The notes: a model not told the origin generated them from the letters alone. DNA of 64,000 bases from Pedobacter ghigonis (GCF_903166585.1 NZ_CAESCM010000009.1:62001-126000); one strand, 5' to 3'; shown: positions 51,997 to 61,785, counted from the first letter of the stretch. Program-made: numbers and translations.

Positions 51997-54513
51997 TTAT
52001 TTTTTCGGATCTAAAATATCTTTAATCCTGATGCTTAAATCTTCGTAGTGTGCTTTGGTAATGGCATCACCAGCTGCAGCCCTTGCTTTTGTAGTAGCCA
52101 ATAATGTTTTAAGCTCTACCCTAACCAATGGTCTGATATCTGATAAACCAACGTTAATTGGTGTTAAACCAAAACTTGCGGCATAATCAGCCGGGAAGCC
52201 CATTGGAAGCTCATTTTCTTTGGTCATCAAATCCTGTAAACGATCTACGTATGCGCGTTGCAGGTTACGCTTAAACGCATCTGCTCTGCCAGCAACAAAA
52301 ACCGATGATCTTAAATCCGTAAACAGTTCTGGTAAAGTATAAGCTTTAGCAGCACCGTTTTTAGTTTCGTTATCTAACAAACGTGCAATACGCGAAGGCG
52401 ATAAAAGGTTACCAAGGGTGTTGGTTTGAACACTTTTAATACGGTTTAACAACACACCGTTATCGAACTTGCTCAACTGGTCGTTGCTGATTAACCAAAG
52501 TGGTGTAGTAAATAATTGCTGATTAAAGAAAGCAACAGCTTCTTTTTGTTTTGCTTTTGGTAAGTAAGCATAAACTGGTCCTTTTTGCTCGTAAGTTTTA
52601 AAGTTTTCGCTTAAACCACCCACATTAGCAGACACATGGCCCATATAACGGTTAAACTGACCAACAATCTCTGTATAAATCTCTTTTAAATCGCTGTAAT
52701 CTTTACCTTTCTGGTAAGTCCATTTTTCTACGTTTGGTAAAATGCGTTTTAAGTTGGCAATACCATAAGTACTCGCTTTCATCGCGTTATCGCCTAAATC
52801 TTCGCTTTGTAAACGTGGATCTAACGAAGTTCCCTGACGGCCGTAGAAGTATAATGGATTACCTGCATTTTTTAGCGTCCACTGATCAAGGATTTCTTTT
52901 TCCTGCTCAGCAGTTTTATTTCCCGGAATCCATGAATATCCCCATTTCACAACCCATTTATCATACTCACCAATTTGGGGGTGAAGTTTGGTTACACCAT
53001 CACCTGGCTGCGCAATGTAGTTAAAACGGGCATAGTCCATAATAGATGGAGCTGTACCATGTTTATCTGTAAAGGCTTTTGAACGTAACGAATCAACCGG
53101 GTAAGCATAGCTCGAACCAAAGTTGTGTGGCAAACCTAAGGTATGGCCAATTTCGTGAGAAGAAACAAAACGGATCAGCTCGCCCATTTGCTCATCGCTG
53201 AATTTAGCTTTACGTACTTCAGGGTTAATGGCAGCAGTTTGTACAAAATACCAGTTGCGCAATAAGTTCATTACGTTGTGGTACCAGCCAATGTGCGTTT
53301 CCAAAATCTGTCCGGTACGCGGGTCGCTGATGTGCGGACCGTAAGCGTTTGCAATATCAGAAGCGAAATAACGTACTACCGAATATCTCGAATCTTCTAC
53401 GCTAAACTGAGGATCTTGCTGTGCAGTTGGAGCTTCTTTACCAATGATGGCATTTTTAAAACCAGCAGCTTCGAAAGCTACTTGCCAATCGTTAATACCC
53501 TGAATTAAGAATGGCACCCATTTTTTAGGTGTTGCCGGATCGATATAAATTACAATCGGTTTAACAGGTTCTACCAGCTCGCCACGTTTGTAAGCGTTGG
53601 TATCTTTCGGTACCAGGTTCCAGCGGTGGATATAAGCGGTACGCTCTGCCTTTTGTGCATTGCTGCCGTAATCGATCTGCGACTGGCCAAAGAAACCTAC
53701 CCTACTATCCATGATTCTCGCTTTAACCGGGATTTTTGGCAATAACAACATCGAGGTATTAAACTCGAAAGTAACCGCTCCGTTGCTGCTATCAGTTGGC
53801 GATTCGGCTGCACGGTAAGTTTTAGCTGTTTTTACCTCAACATTGATCGGGAAAGTTTTAACAGTATCGATATACGAGCGGCCTGCATCGTACATGGTAA
53901 CTTTATAGGCTTTACGAATCTGATCGGTTGCACCAATGGCCATTACATCGCCGTTATAAAAATCGGTAACATCGATTACAACACCGGTAGTATCTTTATT
54001 GTAAGCTTTAATTTCAAAGCTGGCTAAAATCTGCGCCAGGTTAGAGTTCTGAACCGATTCGTACATGTCGCTATTCGGATCTGCTTTGGTTGAGTAGCTT
54101 GGTACGCGGATAAAAATCTGTTTCCCTCTGCGCTCCCATTTCCAAACCTGCTCGTTAAGCTGCTCGCCACCATATTGCTGGTTGCCAACTTTAACACCTG
54201 CAGGTACTTTAGCCAAACGTGTAACTACCAGCATTTCGCGGTTAATAATCGAATCAGGAATTTCGAAATACCATTTATCATCAACTTTATGGGTCTTAAA
54301 CAAGCCATTAGTGGTTCTTGCTTTTGCAGTAATGATTTCTGAAAATGGTTTTATGCCCTCTTTTTTAGGGGCTGCAGCAGCGGCGGCTGGTGGTGTGGCA
54401 GGCGTTGTGCCTTTGCCTTTTTTAGGGGTTTTCTGGGCATATACGGAGTCCGTTCCGGCTATACCAAGTGCTACAATACCTGCTAAAGCAAGTATTTTAA
54501 AGTTTTTCTTCAT
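51997..54513 (-). CDS. Large exported zinc metalloprotease (DUF5117/DUF5118 type)
   Basis: 838 residues from ATG 54513; a TTG two codons earlier opens the frame. Signal peptide ends near SVYAQ. An Ala/Pro/Lys linker (TPATPPAAAAAAPKK) follows. Middle part: 'VTRLAKVPAGVKVG', 'GFFGQSQIDYGSNAQK' and 'PIVIYIDPATPKKWVPFLIQGINDWQVAFEAAGF'. The zinc site is 'SSHEIGHTLGLPHNFGSS' (HExxHxxGxxH, metzincin) near residue 455. Such proteins are common in Bacteroidota; substrate unknown. Its leader promoter lies before 54514. Confidence 0.92.
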   Translation of the reverse strand: MKKNFKILALAGIVALGIAGTDSVYAQKTPKKGKGTTPATPPAAAAAAPKKEGIKPFSEIITAKARTTNGLFKTHKVDDKWYFEIPDSIINREMLVVTRLAKVPAGVKVGNQQYGGEQLNEQVWKWERRGKQIFIRVPSYSTKADPNSDMYESVQNSNLAQILASFEIKAYNKDTTGVVIDVTDFYNGDVMAIGATDQIRKAYKVTMYDAGRSYIDTVKTFPINVEVKTAKTYRAAESPTDSSNGAVTFEFNTSMLLLPKIPVKARIMDSRVGFFGQSQIDYGSNAQKAERTAYIHRWNLVPKDTNAYKRGELVEPVKPIVIYIDPATPKKWVPFLIQGINDWQVAFEAAGFKNAIIGKEAPTAQQDPQFSVEDSRYSVVRYFASDIANAYGPHISDPRTGQILETHIGWYHNVMNLLRNWYFVQTAAINPEVRKAKFSDEQMGELIRFVSSHEIGHTLGLPHNFGSSYAYPVDSLRSKAFTDKHGTAPSIMDYARFNYIAQPGDGVTKLHPQIGEYDKWVVKWGYSWIPGNKTAEQEKEILDQWTLKNAGNPLYFYGRQGTSLDPRLQSEDLGDNAMKASTYGIANLKRILPNVEKWTYQKGKDYSDLKEIYTEIVGQFNRYMGHVSANVGGLSENFKTYEQKGPVYAYLPKAKQKEAVAFFNQQLFTTPLWLISNDQLSKFDNGVLLNRIKSVQTNTLGNLLSPSRIARLLDNETKNGAAKAYTLPELFTDLRSSVFVAGRADAFKRNLQRAYVDRLQDLMTKENELPMGFPADYAASFGLTPINVGLSDIRPLVRVELKTLLATTKARAAAGDAITKAHYEDLSIRIKDILDPKK

Positions 54514-54607
54514 GTGCAATTAAAAGTTAGTTTGCTTGGCAATTAAGAGGTTAAAGTTAAAGCCTTGTTACAAGGCAAGCACTATGTAACCAGAAAATTA
54601 CGTTTCA

Positions 54608-55855
54608 TTAAATCCGTTTCTCCAGTTTTACCACTTTAAAGAACACTTGTTTATCTCTGTATATTTCAAAAATGATGCTCCGATCGGCCTTCGATTTAAA
54701 CATATCGGTAAGGTCGTTCAGCGAATAAGCTTCAACACTTTTAAAGTTTACGCCTATAATTTCGTCGTCCTGGCAGAGGCCGGCGCGTTCTGCCGGACTA
54801 TTCGGATCTATTTCGCCAATCAGCAGCCTCTTGTATTCTTTCTGGTCTAAGTAAATCACCATGCCAACCATATCATGCTCGAAGGGTACTTTACTTAAGC
54901 TGTTTGGTTTAATGTAAATAAAACCCTGTTCATAATTAATCTGCAGATTAAACTTACGCAGCAGGTCGGCACCTAAATTTCCGTTGCGTTTAGAAAGGTC
55001 TATTTTATCAGAAATGGTTTTAAAATCAGGAAAACCCGCCACAACATCTTTAAAGGTATAGTCACCTAGTTTAAATTTCTTTACCCTGCCCACATAGCCC
55101 TTAATCTGCCCGCTTAGGCTCATGCCTAAATTGGCACTAATGGTTTTGGCCGGTAGCGGGAATGCAGTTCCGCCAAGGGTTTCGAGCGACAAAGCATGAC
55201 TGGCCCCGGTATCAATCAGGAACCGGGCATTAATTGTTCCGCTATCCGGAATTTCGATAGTAGCCATCAGGTAAGGCTTTTGGTTTTCGACCACAATGGG
55301 TATTTTCTCTCCCCGATATTTGATTTTGCTTCCCTGGTTGTGTACAATAATCCTGTTTTCGTTATACCTGATATCGACAATAAAACTGTTGAAGAAATTA
55401 TAGCCGATCAGGCCGTAAATCTTAATCCCCAAATGCCCCGATAAATTAAAAAGATCTTCTTTTAAAATAGCTGTGGGCACGTGGTCCATCACCGCATTTC
55501 CGAGCCGCGCGCTAATATTCTGCGAAACAAAAGCTTCGACGGTTTCGATACCCAACCCCGAGACTTTAATTTTGCGGAGCATGTTAAAGTTTAGCGAATC
55601 GATAATTGAAGGATCGGTTACAATCATAGGCCCCACACCAGTATCTAAAACGAAATCGTAGGGTCCTTTTCCATTCACATAAAGCGGAACAACAATCAGA
55701 TTTTTGATGCATTTAAAGGTAATAGATTGTTTTTGCTGATTGCGTCTGAAAGCAAACTCCTGCGCCGTTGCCGGAAAAATAGCCAAAACCAGTCCCACGC
55801 AAATTATCAACTTGCGTAAACAGATTATTACAACAGCGCTATACTTGGTTAACAT
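54608..55855 (-). CDS. Retropepsin-like aspartyl protease with PDZ domain
   Basis: 415 residues. A hydrophobic N-terminus (CLRKLIICVGLVLAIFPATAQ) exports it. Two aspartyl-protease-like catalytic segments: 'YDFVLDTGVGPMIVT' and 'INARFLIDTGASHALSLETLG'. The last ~90 residues are a PDZ-type domain ('LLIGEIDPNSPAERAGLCQDDEIIGVNFKSVEAYSLNDL'). Such fusions are periplasmic; role perhaps proteolytic quality control, not established. Divergent from dacB-like gene. Confidence 0.9.
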   Translation of the reverse strand: MLTKYSAVVIICLRKLIICVGLVLAIFPATAQEFAFRRNQQKQSITFKCIKNLIVVPLYVNGKGPYDFVLDTGVGPMIVTDPSIIDSLNFNMLRKIKVSGLGIETVEAFVSQNISARLGNAVMDHVPTAILKEDLFNLSGHLGIKIYGLIGYNFFNSFIVDIRYNENRIIVHNQGSKIKYRGEKIPIVVENQKPYLMATIEIPDSGTINARFLIDTGASHALSLETLGGTAFPLPAKTISANLGMSLSGQIKGYVGRVKKFKLGDYTFKDVVAGFPDFKTISDKIDLSKRNGNLGADLLRKFNLQINYEQGFIYIKPNSLSKVPFEHDMVGMVIYLDQKEYKRLLIGEIDPNSPAERAGLCQDDEIIGVNFKSVEAYSLNDLTDMFKSKADRSIIFEIYRDKQVFFKVVKLEKRI

Positions 55856-55907
55856 TTAACTAAATTTAATAAATTAGTTGATAATTATACTTCCCTAAAT
55901 TTAGAAC

Positions 55908-57236
55908 ATGTTTCCATTAAAAAGCCTAAATACTCGTTTTCTTACCACTGCACTATCCATAAGCCTTTTAAGCGGCTGCTCTACCGATAAAATGATGTCG
56001 AAAAAAGTAGCCAGAACCTTTAAAAAATCGGAAGTAATTAAACAGTACCAGGTTGGCTTTGCACTTTATAATCCGGCCAATAAAAAGATGGTTTTTCAAA
56101 AGGATGCCGATAAGTACTTCACACCGGCTTCGAATACAAAACTCTACACCTTTTTTGCGGGTTTAAAAATGTTGCCTGATGTAATGCCTGCCCTAAAATA
56201 CATTGAAAGGAACGATTCGCTGATTTTCTGGGGAACCGGCGATCCTTCATTTTTGCAGTTTGCAGTAAAGGATAAATCGGCTTATAATTTCCTGCTGGCA
56301 GCTAACAAAAAGCTATTCTTCGCCCCGGGCCGTTATTCAGGCAATTTTTTTGGCGACGGCTGGTCGTGGGATGATTATGACTTTTACTACCAACCCGAGA
56401 TTACCGAGCTGCCCATAATGGACAATATGGTTACTTCTACTTACGCTGGTCCGAATAAAATCAACATCGAACCCAGGGTTTTTACTTCCTGCTTCGCAAT
56501 CGACTCTACCAAAACCAGCGGCAATTTTCAGGTAAGCCGCGATTTTCTGACCAACACCTTTCACTACCCAGCGGTAGCGGTAAAGCCGGGTTATAACCAG
56601 CAAAATCCATATAAAACCAGCCCGCAGCTTACAGTAGAAATATTGGCCGATACTTTACACAAATCTGTCGGCCTGATTAACCTTAAAATGCCGGCCAATG
56701 CAAAAACGCTGCCCGGGGCAAAACGCGATTCGGTTTTAAAACACATGATGTTACCGAGCGATAATTTTATAGCCGAACATTTATTGCTGGTGTGCGCCAA
56801 CCAGATCGGCGATACGCTAAGCACGGCTAAGGCCATTCAGCACATTACCAAAAACTACCTCTCTTTCTTGCCCGATAAGGTAAAATGGGTTGATGGATCG
56901 GGCTTGTCGCGCCAAAATTTATTTACCCCACGGGATAATGTGTACCTCCTTGATTCGATTTACAGACTCGTAAATAACCCCGAAAAGCTTTTTGATATGT
57001 TACCCGCAGGCGGAAAGAGCGGCACTTTGAAAAGTGCTTATCCTAAAACCGACAAACCTTTTGTATTTGGCAAAACGGGTTCGCTGGGTGGCGTGCATAA
57101 CCAAAGCGGCTATGTTTTAACCAAAAAAGGCAAAACCTACATTTATGCTTTTATGAATAACGGCTTTGTAAAACCAACGGCCGAAGTACGGGCAGAAATG
57201 GTGAGGATCATTACAGCTATTCACGATAATTTTTAG
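55908..57236 (+). CDS. dacB: D-alanyl-D-alanine carboxypeptidase/endopeptidase, PBP4 (S13) type
   Basis: 442 residues. Lipobox 'SLLSGCS' (Cys24). S13 motifs: SxxK at Ser75/Lys78 ('TPASNTKLYTFFAG'), SxN in 'MLPSDNFIAEHLLLVCAN', KTG in 'FGKTGSLGGVHNQSGYV'. Trims or cross-links peptidoglycan in the periplasm. The next gene follows after 9 bp and is probably cotranscribed. Lipoprotein form is common in Bacteroidota. Confidence 0.93.
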   Translation: MFPLKSLNTRFLTTALSISLLSGCSTDKMMSKKVARTFKKSEVIKQYQVGFALYNPANKKMVFQKDADKYFTPASNTKLYTFFAGLKMLPDVMPALKYIERNDSLIFWGTGDPSFLQFAVKDKSAYNFLLAANKKLFFAPGRYSGNFFGDGWSWDDYDFYYQPEITELPIMDNMVTSTYAGPNKINIEPRVFTSCFAIDSTKTSGNFQVSRDFLTNTFHYPAVAVKPGYNQQNPYKTSPQLTVEILADTLHKSVGLINLKMPANAKTLPGAKRDSVLKHMMLPSDNFIAEHLLLVCANQIGDTLSTAKAIQHITKNYLSFLPDKVKWVDGSGLSRQNLFTPRDNVYLLDSIYRLVNNPEKLFDMLPAGGKSGTLKSAYPKTDKPFVFGKTGSLGGVHNQSGYVLTKKGKTYIYAFMNNGFVKPTAEVRAEMVRIITAIHDNF

Positions 57237-57245
57237 GTTTAGCAC

Positions 57246-58289
57246 ATGAGTACAGCATTTAAAGCAGTAAATCAGCCTTTCGGTAACAAAATAGCTGTTG
57301 ATGGAAAAAGCTACCTGTATTTTGGGGGAACGGCCTATCTGGGTATGCCAACCAACCCCGATTTTATTAAATTGTATGTGGAGGGGATTGGCAAATTTGG
57401 CTTAAATAATGGCACCAGCCGCACCAACAACATTCAGCTGGGTATTTACGATGAAGCCGAAAAAGCTTCCGCAGCCCGTTACGGTGCAGCAGCAGCGCTC
57501 ATTACCTCGAGCGGATATCTGGCAGCTCAGCTTACCGTTAAGGCCTTAGCCAACGCCGGACAGGTAGCTTATGCCCCTGCTGCCCATCCTTCACTATGGC
57601 TAAACACGCAGCCCCTCTCTTCTGATTCTTTTACAACCTGGAAAACAGACACTGTTGAACGGATTAATGCTTCGGCTGAACAAAACTGGGTGCTCATCAG
57701 CAACTCGATGAATAACCTTGTACCCGAGATTTACGATTTCACTTTCCTGAAGGATATCAATACGAGTAAAAAAATAGTGGTAATTGTCGATGATTCGCAT
57801 GGGATCGGTGTAAATAACGGCGGGTTAAGTGCGTACTCTGGTCTGCCCGAGCGCCCCAATACGGAATACGTTGTGGTGGCCTCGATGGCTAAAGCACTGG
57901 GTGTGGATGCCGGTATTGTTTTAGGCTCGCAGCAAATCATTGACCAGCTTAAGAAAAGTCCTGTTTTTGTAGGGGCTTCCCCTCCTGCCGCCGCTGGTCT
58001 TTATGCCTTCATTAAAGCCGGCGAAATTTATCAGTCGGCCTGGCACAAACTTCAGGAGAATATTGATTTACTTGCCGGTAGCCTAAGTTCCACGTGGAAA
58101 TACGAGCCCGGATTCCCTGCTTTTTTAATCGACGACCAACACATTGAGCGGCACTTTTTCAAAAATCAGATCCTGATTTCATCCTTTCCTTACCCCAGCC
58201 CAGGCAGTGCCCCCATTAACCGGATTGTATTAAGCAGCTGGCATGAAAAGGCAGACATCGAAAAATTAATTAACAGCATTAATGCATAG
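57246..58289 (+). CDS. Short PLP-dependent alpha-oxoamine synthase-like enzyme
   Basis: 347 residues. Resembles 8-amino-7-oxononanoate synthase/KBL enzymes but is shorter (these are about 390). 'YLYFGGTAYLGMPTN', 'GLNNGTSRTNNIQLGIYDEAEKASAARYGA', 'VVIVDDSHGIGVNNGG' and the PLP-Lys in 'VVASMAKALGVDAGIVLG'. The reaction is undecided: the acyl-CoA condensation motif set is only partly present. It lies between dacB and a histidine phosphatase gene on the same strand. Confidence 0.8.
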   Translation: MSTAFKAVNQPFGNKIAVDGKSYLYFGGTAYLGMPTNPDFIKLYVEGIGKFGLNNGTSRTNNIQLGIYDEAEKASAARYGAAAALITSSGYLAAQLTVKALANAGQVAYAPAAHPSLWLNTQPLSSDSFTTWKTDTVERINASAEQNWVLISNSMNNLVPEIYDFTFLKDINTSKKIVVIVDDSHGIGVNNGGLSAYSGLPERPNTEYVVVASMAKALGVDAGIVLGSQQIIDQLKKSPVFVGASPPAAAGLYAFIKAGEIYQSAWHKLQENIDLLAGSLSSTWKYEPGFPAFLIDDQHIERHFFKNQILISSFPYPSPGSAPINRIVLSSWHEKADIEKLINSINA

Positions 58290-58319
58290 GGTGTCGCAAT
58301 ATTTTTTAATCTTTATAAA

Positions 58320-58820
58320 ATGAAACGAGTATTCCTTTTCCTGCCCCTGCTCTTTATGCTCTCCACTTCTGTTTTGGCGCAAACTACCGATGTTTGGATT
58401 GTAAGGCACGCCGAAAAAGATAAATCGAACCCACAAGATACCAACCCGAGCCTGTCGGATGAAGGCAGAATCAGGGCCGGCGACCTCGCCACCTACTTAA
58501 AAAAAGTAAAGTTCGATGTGGCTTTCAGCACCCCTTTTAAAAGAACCCACCAAACCTTAGATTCTTTAGTGGTTCAAAAAGTGATCGATTATAAAGATGC
58601 TAAATCACTGGTGGATTCGGTTAAGCAAAATTACAGCGGAAAAACGGTGATTGTTGCAGGCCATTCTAATACGGTATTAGAAATTATTGAGGCTTTTGGT
58701 GGTAAAAGACCAATGGAAATGCTTACCGACGATGATTACGATTACATTTTTCACTTAACGGTAAAGGATGATAAGGCTCGTGTAAAGAAAGACCAGTACG
58801 GCAGACCACATCATCTTTAG
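58320..58820 (+). CDS. Exported histidine phosphatase (SixA/phosphoglycerate mutase-like)
   Basis: 166 residues, signal peptide (cut near SVLAQ). RHG motif 'VWIVRHAEKDKSN' and the second catalytic His in 'VIVAGHSNTVLEII'. 'SLSDEGRIRAGDLATYLKKVKFD' follows the family pattern. A small phosphatase exported to the periplasm; SixA itself is cytosolic, so the target differs. Last of a three-gene run. Confidence 0.88.
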   Translation: MKRVFLFLPLLFMLSTSVLAQTTDVWIVRHAEKDKSNPQDTNPSLSDEGRIRAGDLATYLKKVKFDVAFSTPFKRTHQTLDSLVVQKVIDYKDAKSLVDSVKQNYSGKTVIVAGHSNTVLEIIEAFGGKRPMEMLTDDDYDYIFHLTVKDDKARVKKDQYGRPHHL

Positions 58821-58923
58821 TTGGGAGCTTGGAGTTTTTAGTGTGGAGTCGGATGTAGCAGCTGACCAGACCTACATTTGGCATCCAGCCCAATGAACAA
58901 ATGACCAATGAACTACTGAACCC

Positions 58924-59610
58924 TCAAAGCTTTTCAAAAGGAATATCCATCAGGTTGTAGTTTTTCCAGCCCACAAAATCATAATGCCACCATTCGTTTT
59001 CTAAAACTTTAAGTCCGTGTTTGGCCATTGTACCGATCAGTAAATCGCGGTTCTTTTTTTGTGCAGGCAATACCTTTTCATAATTAGCTGCCGCAGCTGC
59101 CGAAAAACTATCATAAGGTGTAGGCATGGGTATTTCTTTGCCCGTCTTTAAGTTAACGAGGGTTAAATCTACCGCGCAGCCCCGGTTATGTTTGGAACCT
59201 TTGGCCGGGTTAGCCACAAAGTTCTTATCGCTCGCTTTTTTATAAAACTCAACCGTAATGGCATAAGGACGGTAACCATCAAATATTTTTAAACCATAAC
59301 CTTTTTTGTTCAGCTCTTTCTGGATCATTTTTAATGCCTCTACCACCGGCCTCCTGGCAAAAGCCCTTGCCTGTTTATACATTACCTGCTGCATAAAGTT
59401 ATTTTTAGTAGCGTAACGGATATCGAGCGTAATATTTGGAATGGCTTTTTTGATCTCTACCAATTCGTTATTTGGATTCGACTTTACTGAGGCCTGATAT
59501 TGCGCATACGAGCTAACCACAACCAATTTTTTTTTAGGTGCGATATGTTTATTTTGGGAGGAGACCGAAATAGAGATAAGGAGAAAAAACATCAATAGAT
59601 TGAACTTCAT
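58924..59610 (-). CDS. D-Ala-D-Ala dipeptidase (VanX/DdpX, M15D)
   Basis: 228 residues with signal peptide (MKFNLLMFFLLISISVSSQ). Zinc ligands and catalytic Glu at VanX spacing: His141 and Asp148 in 'KGSKHNRGCAVDLTL', Glu206 and His209 in 'VLENEWWHYDF'. 'KIFDGYRP' holds the conserved Arg. Cleaves D-Ala-D-Ala. Without vanH/vanA nearby it is more likely a peptidoglycan-recycling or export-side scavenger than a resistance gene. Confidence 0.92.
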   Translation of the reverse strand: MKFNLLMFFLLISISVSSQNKHIAPKKKLVVVSSYAQYQASVKSNPNNELVEIKKAIPNITLDIRYATKNNFMQQVMYKQARAFARRPVVEALKMIQKELNKKGYGLKIFDGYRPYAITVEFYKKASDKNFVANPAKGSKHNRGCAVDLTLVNLKTGKEIPMPTPYDSFSAAAAANYEKVLPAQKKNRDLLIGTMAKHGLKVLENEWWHYDFVGWKNYNLMDIPFEKL

Positions 59611-59654
59611 AAACGGTTATATTTAGATTGCTTCATCATTTTTCTAATATCGAA

Positions 59655-59775
59655 CAACCTCCAATAAAAGGATCGTCATCTCGATCCGATAGTTATCAGA
59701 TGAAGCGAAGCGAATGGAGAGATCTATGAGGCAGATTTCTCGGCTGCGTTACACTCCGCTCGAAATGACGGATTA
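59655..59775. repeat. GTCAT...ATGACG type intergenic repeat
   Basis: 'GGATCGTCATCTCGATCCG' at one end and 'CGCTCGAAATGACGGAT' at the other form a long imperfect inverted pair. A GAGAGATCT / AGATTTCTC word pair lies inside. It is related in style to the repeats at 12752-13120. Confidence 0.6.
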
Positions 59776-59779
59776 TGAT

Positions 59780-61006
59780 CTACTGATTCGAAACCACCAG
59801 TAATTCCAGATCTTTAAAAGGCAGGTTAAACATATCCGACAGGTCTTTATTGGTACAGTTGCCCTGATAAATGTAGAGTGCTTCGCGGATACCCGGATTA
59901 TTCCAAACCATGTTCACTAATCCACCAAATTCGCCTATATCCAACAGTATTGGGGCAAAAATATTAGTTAGCGCATAAGATGCTGTTCTCGGGACCCTCG
60001 AAGCAATGTTCGGCACACAATAATGAATTACATCATATTTCCGGAACACAGGATTGGTATGGTTGGTTACCTCAGAAGTTTCGAAACAACCTCCCTGATC
60101 GATACTTACATCAATAACCACCGAATGGGGTTTCATCCGTGCAACAGTTTCTTCCATCACAATACAGGGACTGCGGCCATGGGTTGCCCTAATGGCTCCA
60201 ATTACTACATCGCAGGTTACAATGGCTTTATTCAGCACTATGGGCTGCATTACCGAGGTAAAAACCCTGCTGCCCAGATTATTTTGCAAACGGCGCAAAC
60301 GGTAAATAGAGCTATCAAAGACCTTTACTTCTGCCCCCAGGGCTAAAGCGGTTCTTGCGGCATACTCGCCCACGGTACCTGCTCCTAAAATTACAATTTC
60401 GGTTGGAGGAACTCCTGTAAAACCACCCAGCATTAAACCTTTGCCTCCGGTAACATTACTCAGGTATTCTGCAGCAATTAAAATCGATGTCGAACCTACA
60501 ATTTCGCTCATGGCCCTCACCACACTCAGTACATTACCTTCATCGCGCAGGTTTTCGAAACACAGTGCATTGATTTTTTTATGCATAAGTGCCTTTAGAT
60601 AATCTTGCTTTAAGGTACCTGTCTGCAAAGAAGAAAGCAGTGTTTGCCCCTTATGCATCATGTCAATCTCTTCCAGGGTTGGCGGGGCAATTTTTACCAG
60701 AATATCAGCTTCGAAAACCTCTTTTTTGTTGTAAGTTATTTTAGCACCCTGTTCTGCATATTCAGAGTCGGTAAAGTTGGCTCCAATACCCGCACCACTT
60801 TCGAGCACAACACGGTGGCCATTATTTATCAGCAAGGCAACAGAAAGCGGTGTTAAAGCAATTCTGTTTTCCTGGAAAGAAATTTCTTTGGGTATTCCAA
60901 TGTATAGGCTGTTTTTTTTATTTCTGGTTTCGAGTTTTGCCTCTTGTGTTTGCAATAAACCCTGACGAGCTATATCGGCCATTCCTTCGCGTAATCCTGT
61001 AGCCAT
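59780..61006 (-). CDS. ald: Alanine dehydrogenase
   Basis: 408 residues, longer than the usual ~370 because of an N-terminal extension of ~36 (ATGLREGMADIARQGLLQTQ). The core starts 'IGIPKEISFQENRIALTPLSVALLINNGH'. Rossmann part: 'EIVILGAGTVGEYAARTALALGAEVKVFDSSIYRLRRLQN'. Also 'GAIRATHGRSPCIV' and 'HSVVIDVSIDQGGCFETSEVTNHTNP'. NAD-dependent oxidation of L-alanine to pyruvate. A Bacteroidota-type branch. Confidence 0.9.
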   Translation of the reverse strand: MATGLREGMADIARQGLLQTQEAKLETRNKKNSLYIGIPKEISFQENRIALTPLSVALLINNGHRVVLESGAGIGANFTDSEYAEQGAKITYNKKEVFEADILVKIAPPTLEEIDMMHKGQTLLSSLQTGTLKQDYLKALMHKKINALCFENLRDEGNVLSVVRAMSEIVGSTSILIAAEYLSNVTGGKGLMLGGFTGVPPTEIVILGAGTVGEYAARTALALGAEVKVFDSSIYRLRRLQNNLGSRVFTSVMQPIVLNKAIVTCDVVIGAIRATHGRSPCIVMEETVARMKPHSVVIDVSIDQGGCFETSEVTNHTNPVFRKYDVIHYCVPNIASRVPRTASYALTNIFAPILLDIGEFGGLVNMVWNNPGIREALYIYQGNCTNKDLSDMFNLPFKDLELLVVSNQ

Positions 61007-61079
61007 GTTGAATTAATATTTTGGTAGTTTTAGGTTGTTCAAGGTAAGGAAAATCTGTTAATTAATTGATAACTAATTG

Positions 61080-61496
61080 TTATACCTTACAAAGACTAAA
61101 CAATCGTTCGTTTTCGTCTACCACACTAATTTCGACTTTGATATAATTTTCGGGCAATAACTCGACTACCCGCTCCGGCCATTCAATCAGGCAAATGCCT
61201 CCCCCGTAAAAATATTCTTCATAGCCCAGATCGTAAGCTTCGCGAATATCTTTAATGCGGTAGAAATCGAAATGGTAAACCGATCCGTCAGGACTTTCAT
61301 ATTCATTTACGATAGAATAGGTTGGACTGGAAACTACGTCTTCAATACCCAGGCGGGCACAAAAGTGTTTAATAAAGGTAGTTTTTCCTGCTCCCATCTC
61401 GCCTTCAAAAATGAAAACCTTTTCCTTACCTGCGAAGGTTAAAAGCTGTTCGGCTACCTGAGGTAAATCTGATAAACCATTTACTGTTATTTCCAT
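61080..61496 (-). CDS. tsaE: tRNA N6-threonylcarbamoyladenosine protein TsaE
   Basis: 138 residues from ATG 61496, close to the E. coli protein in length; the longer frame adds an implausible leader. 'VFIFEGEMGAGKTTFIKHFCARLG' is the Walker A loop, and 'SSPTYSIVNEY' and 'HFDFYRI' are typical TsaE motifs; 'CLIEWPERV' is the late motif. ATPase that supports TsaBD in making t6A37. The 289-bp region to porX (61497-61785) holds a terminator and no gene. Confidence 0.95.
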   Translation of the reverse strand: MEITVNGLSDLPQVAEQLLTFAGKEKVFIFEGEMGAGKTTFIKHFCARLGIEDVVSSPTYSIVNEYESPDGSVYHFDFYRIKDIREAYDLGYEEYFYGGGICLIEWPERVVELLPENYIKVEISVVDENERLFSLCKV

Positions 61497-61735
61497 GCTC
61501 AAAAAAATAAAGGCAAAAGTAATACTTAAATAAATTGCTTTTACTGAATTCTTTATCTCAACGTTAAAAGCCTGCAAAAAGTTAATGGTTACCCTGGCGT
61601 TACCTCCTGGTTACCTAAAAAGCGAATTTAAGCCAACATTTAGGTAGCGCACAAGCCATGTTAAGGCCTTGCTGGTACCCATCTAGTGGCAACATCAATC
61701 CAGTCCATGTACTGTAGAAATAATTACAGGGCAAG

Positions 61736-61767
61736 GCAAAAAAAAGCCCAATTTGTAGATTGGGCTT
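61736..61767 (-). terminator. Rho-independent terminator of porX
   Basis: Minus strand: AAGCCCAAT pairs with ATTGGGCTT (arms 61759-61767 and 61744-61752), loop 6, then TTTTTT. It lies about 19 bp past the porX stop. Confidence 0.85.
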
Positions 61768-61785
61768 CTTCTTGTACCGGGTGTT

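Noticed and set aside
58924..59610. Vancomycin resistance cluster
   Set aside because: Only a VanX-like dipeptidase is present; no VanH, VanA ligase or VanRS genes are nearby.
61497..61785. tRNA gene between tsaE and porX
   Set aside because: I could not fit a cloverleaf; the region holds only the porX terminator and unstructured sequence.
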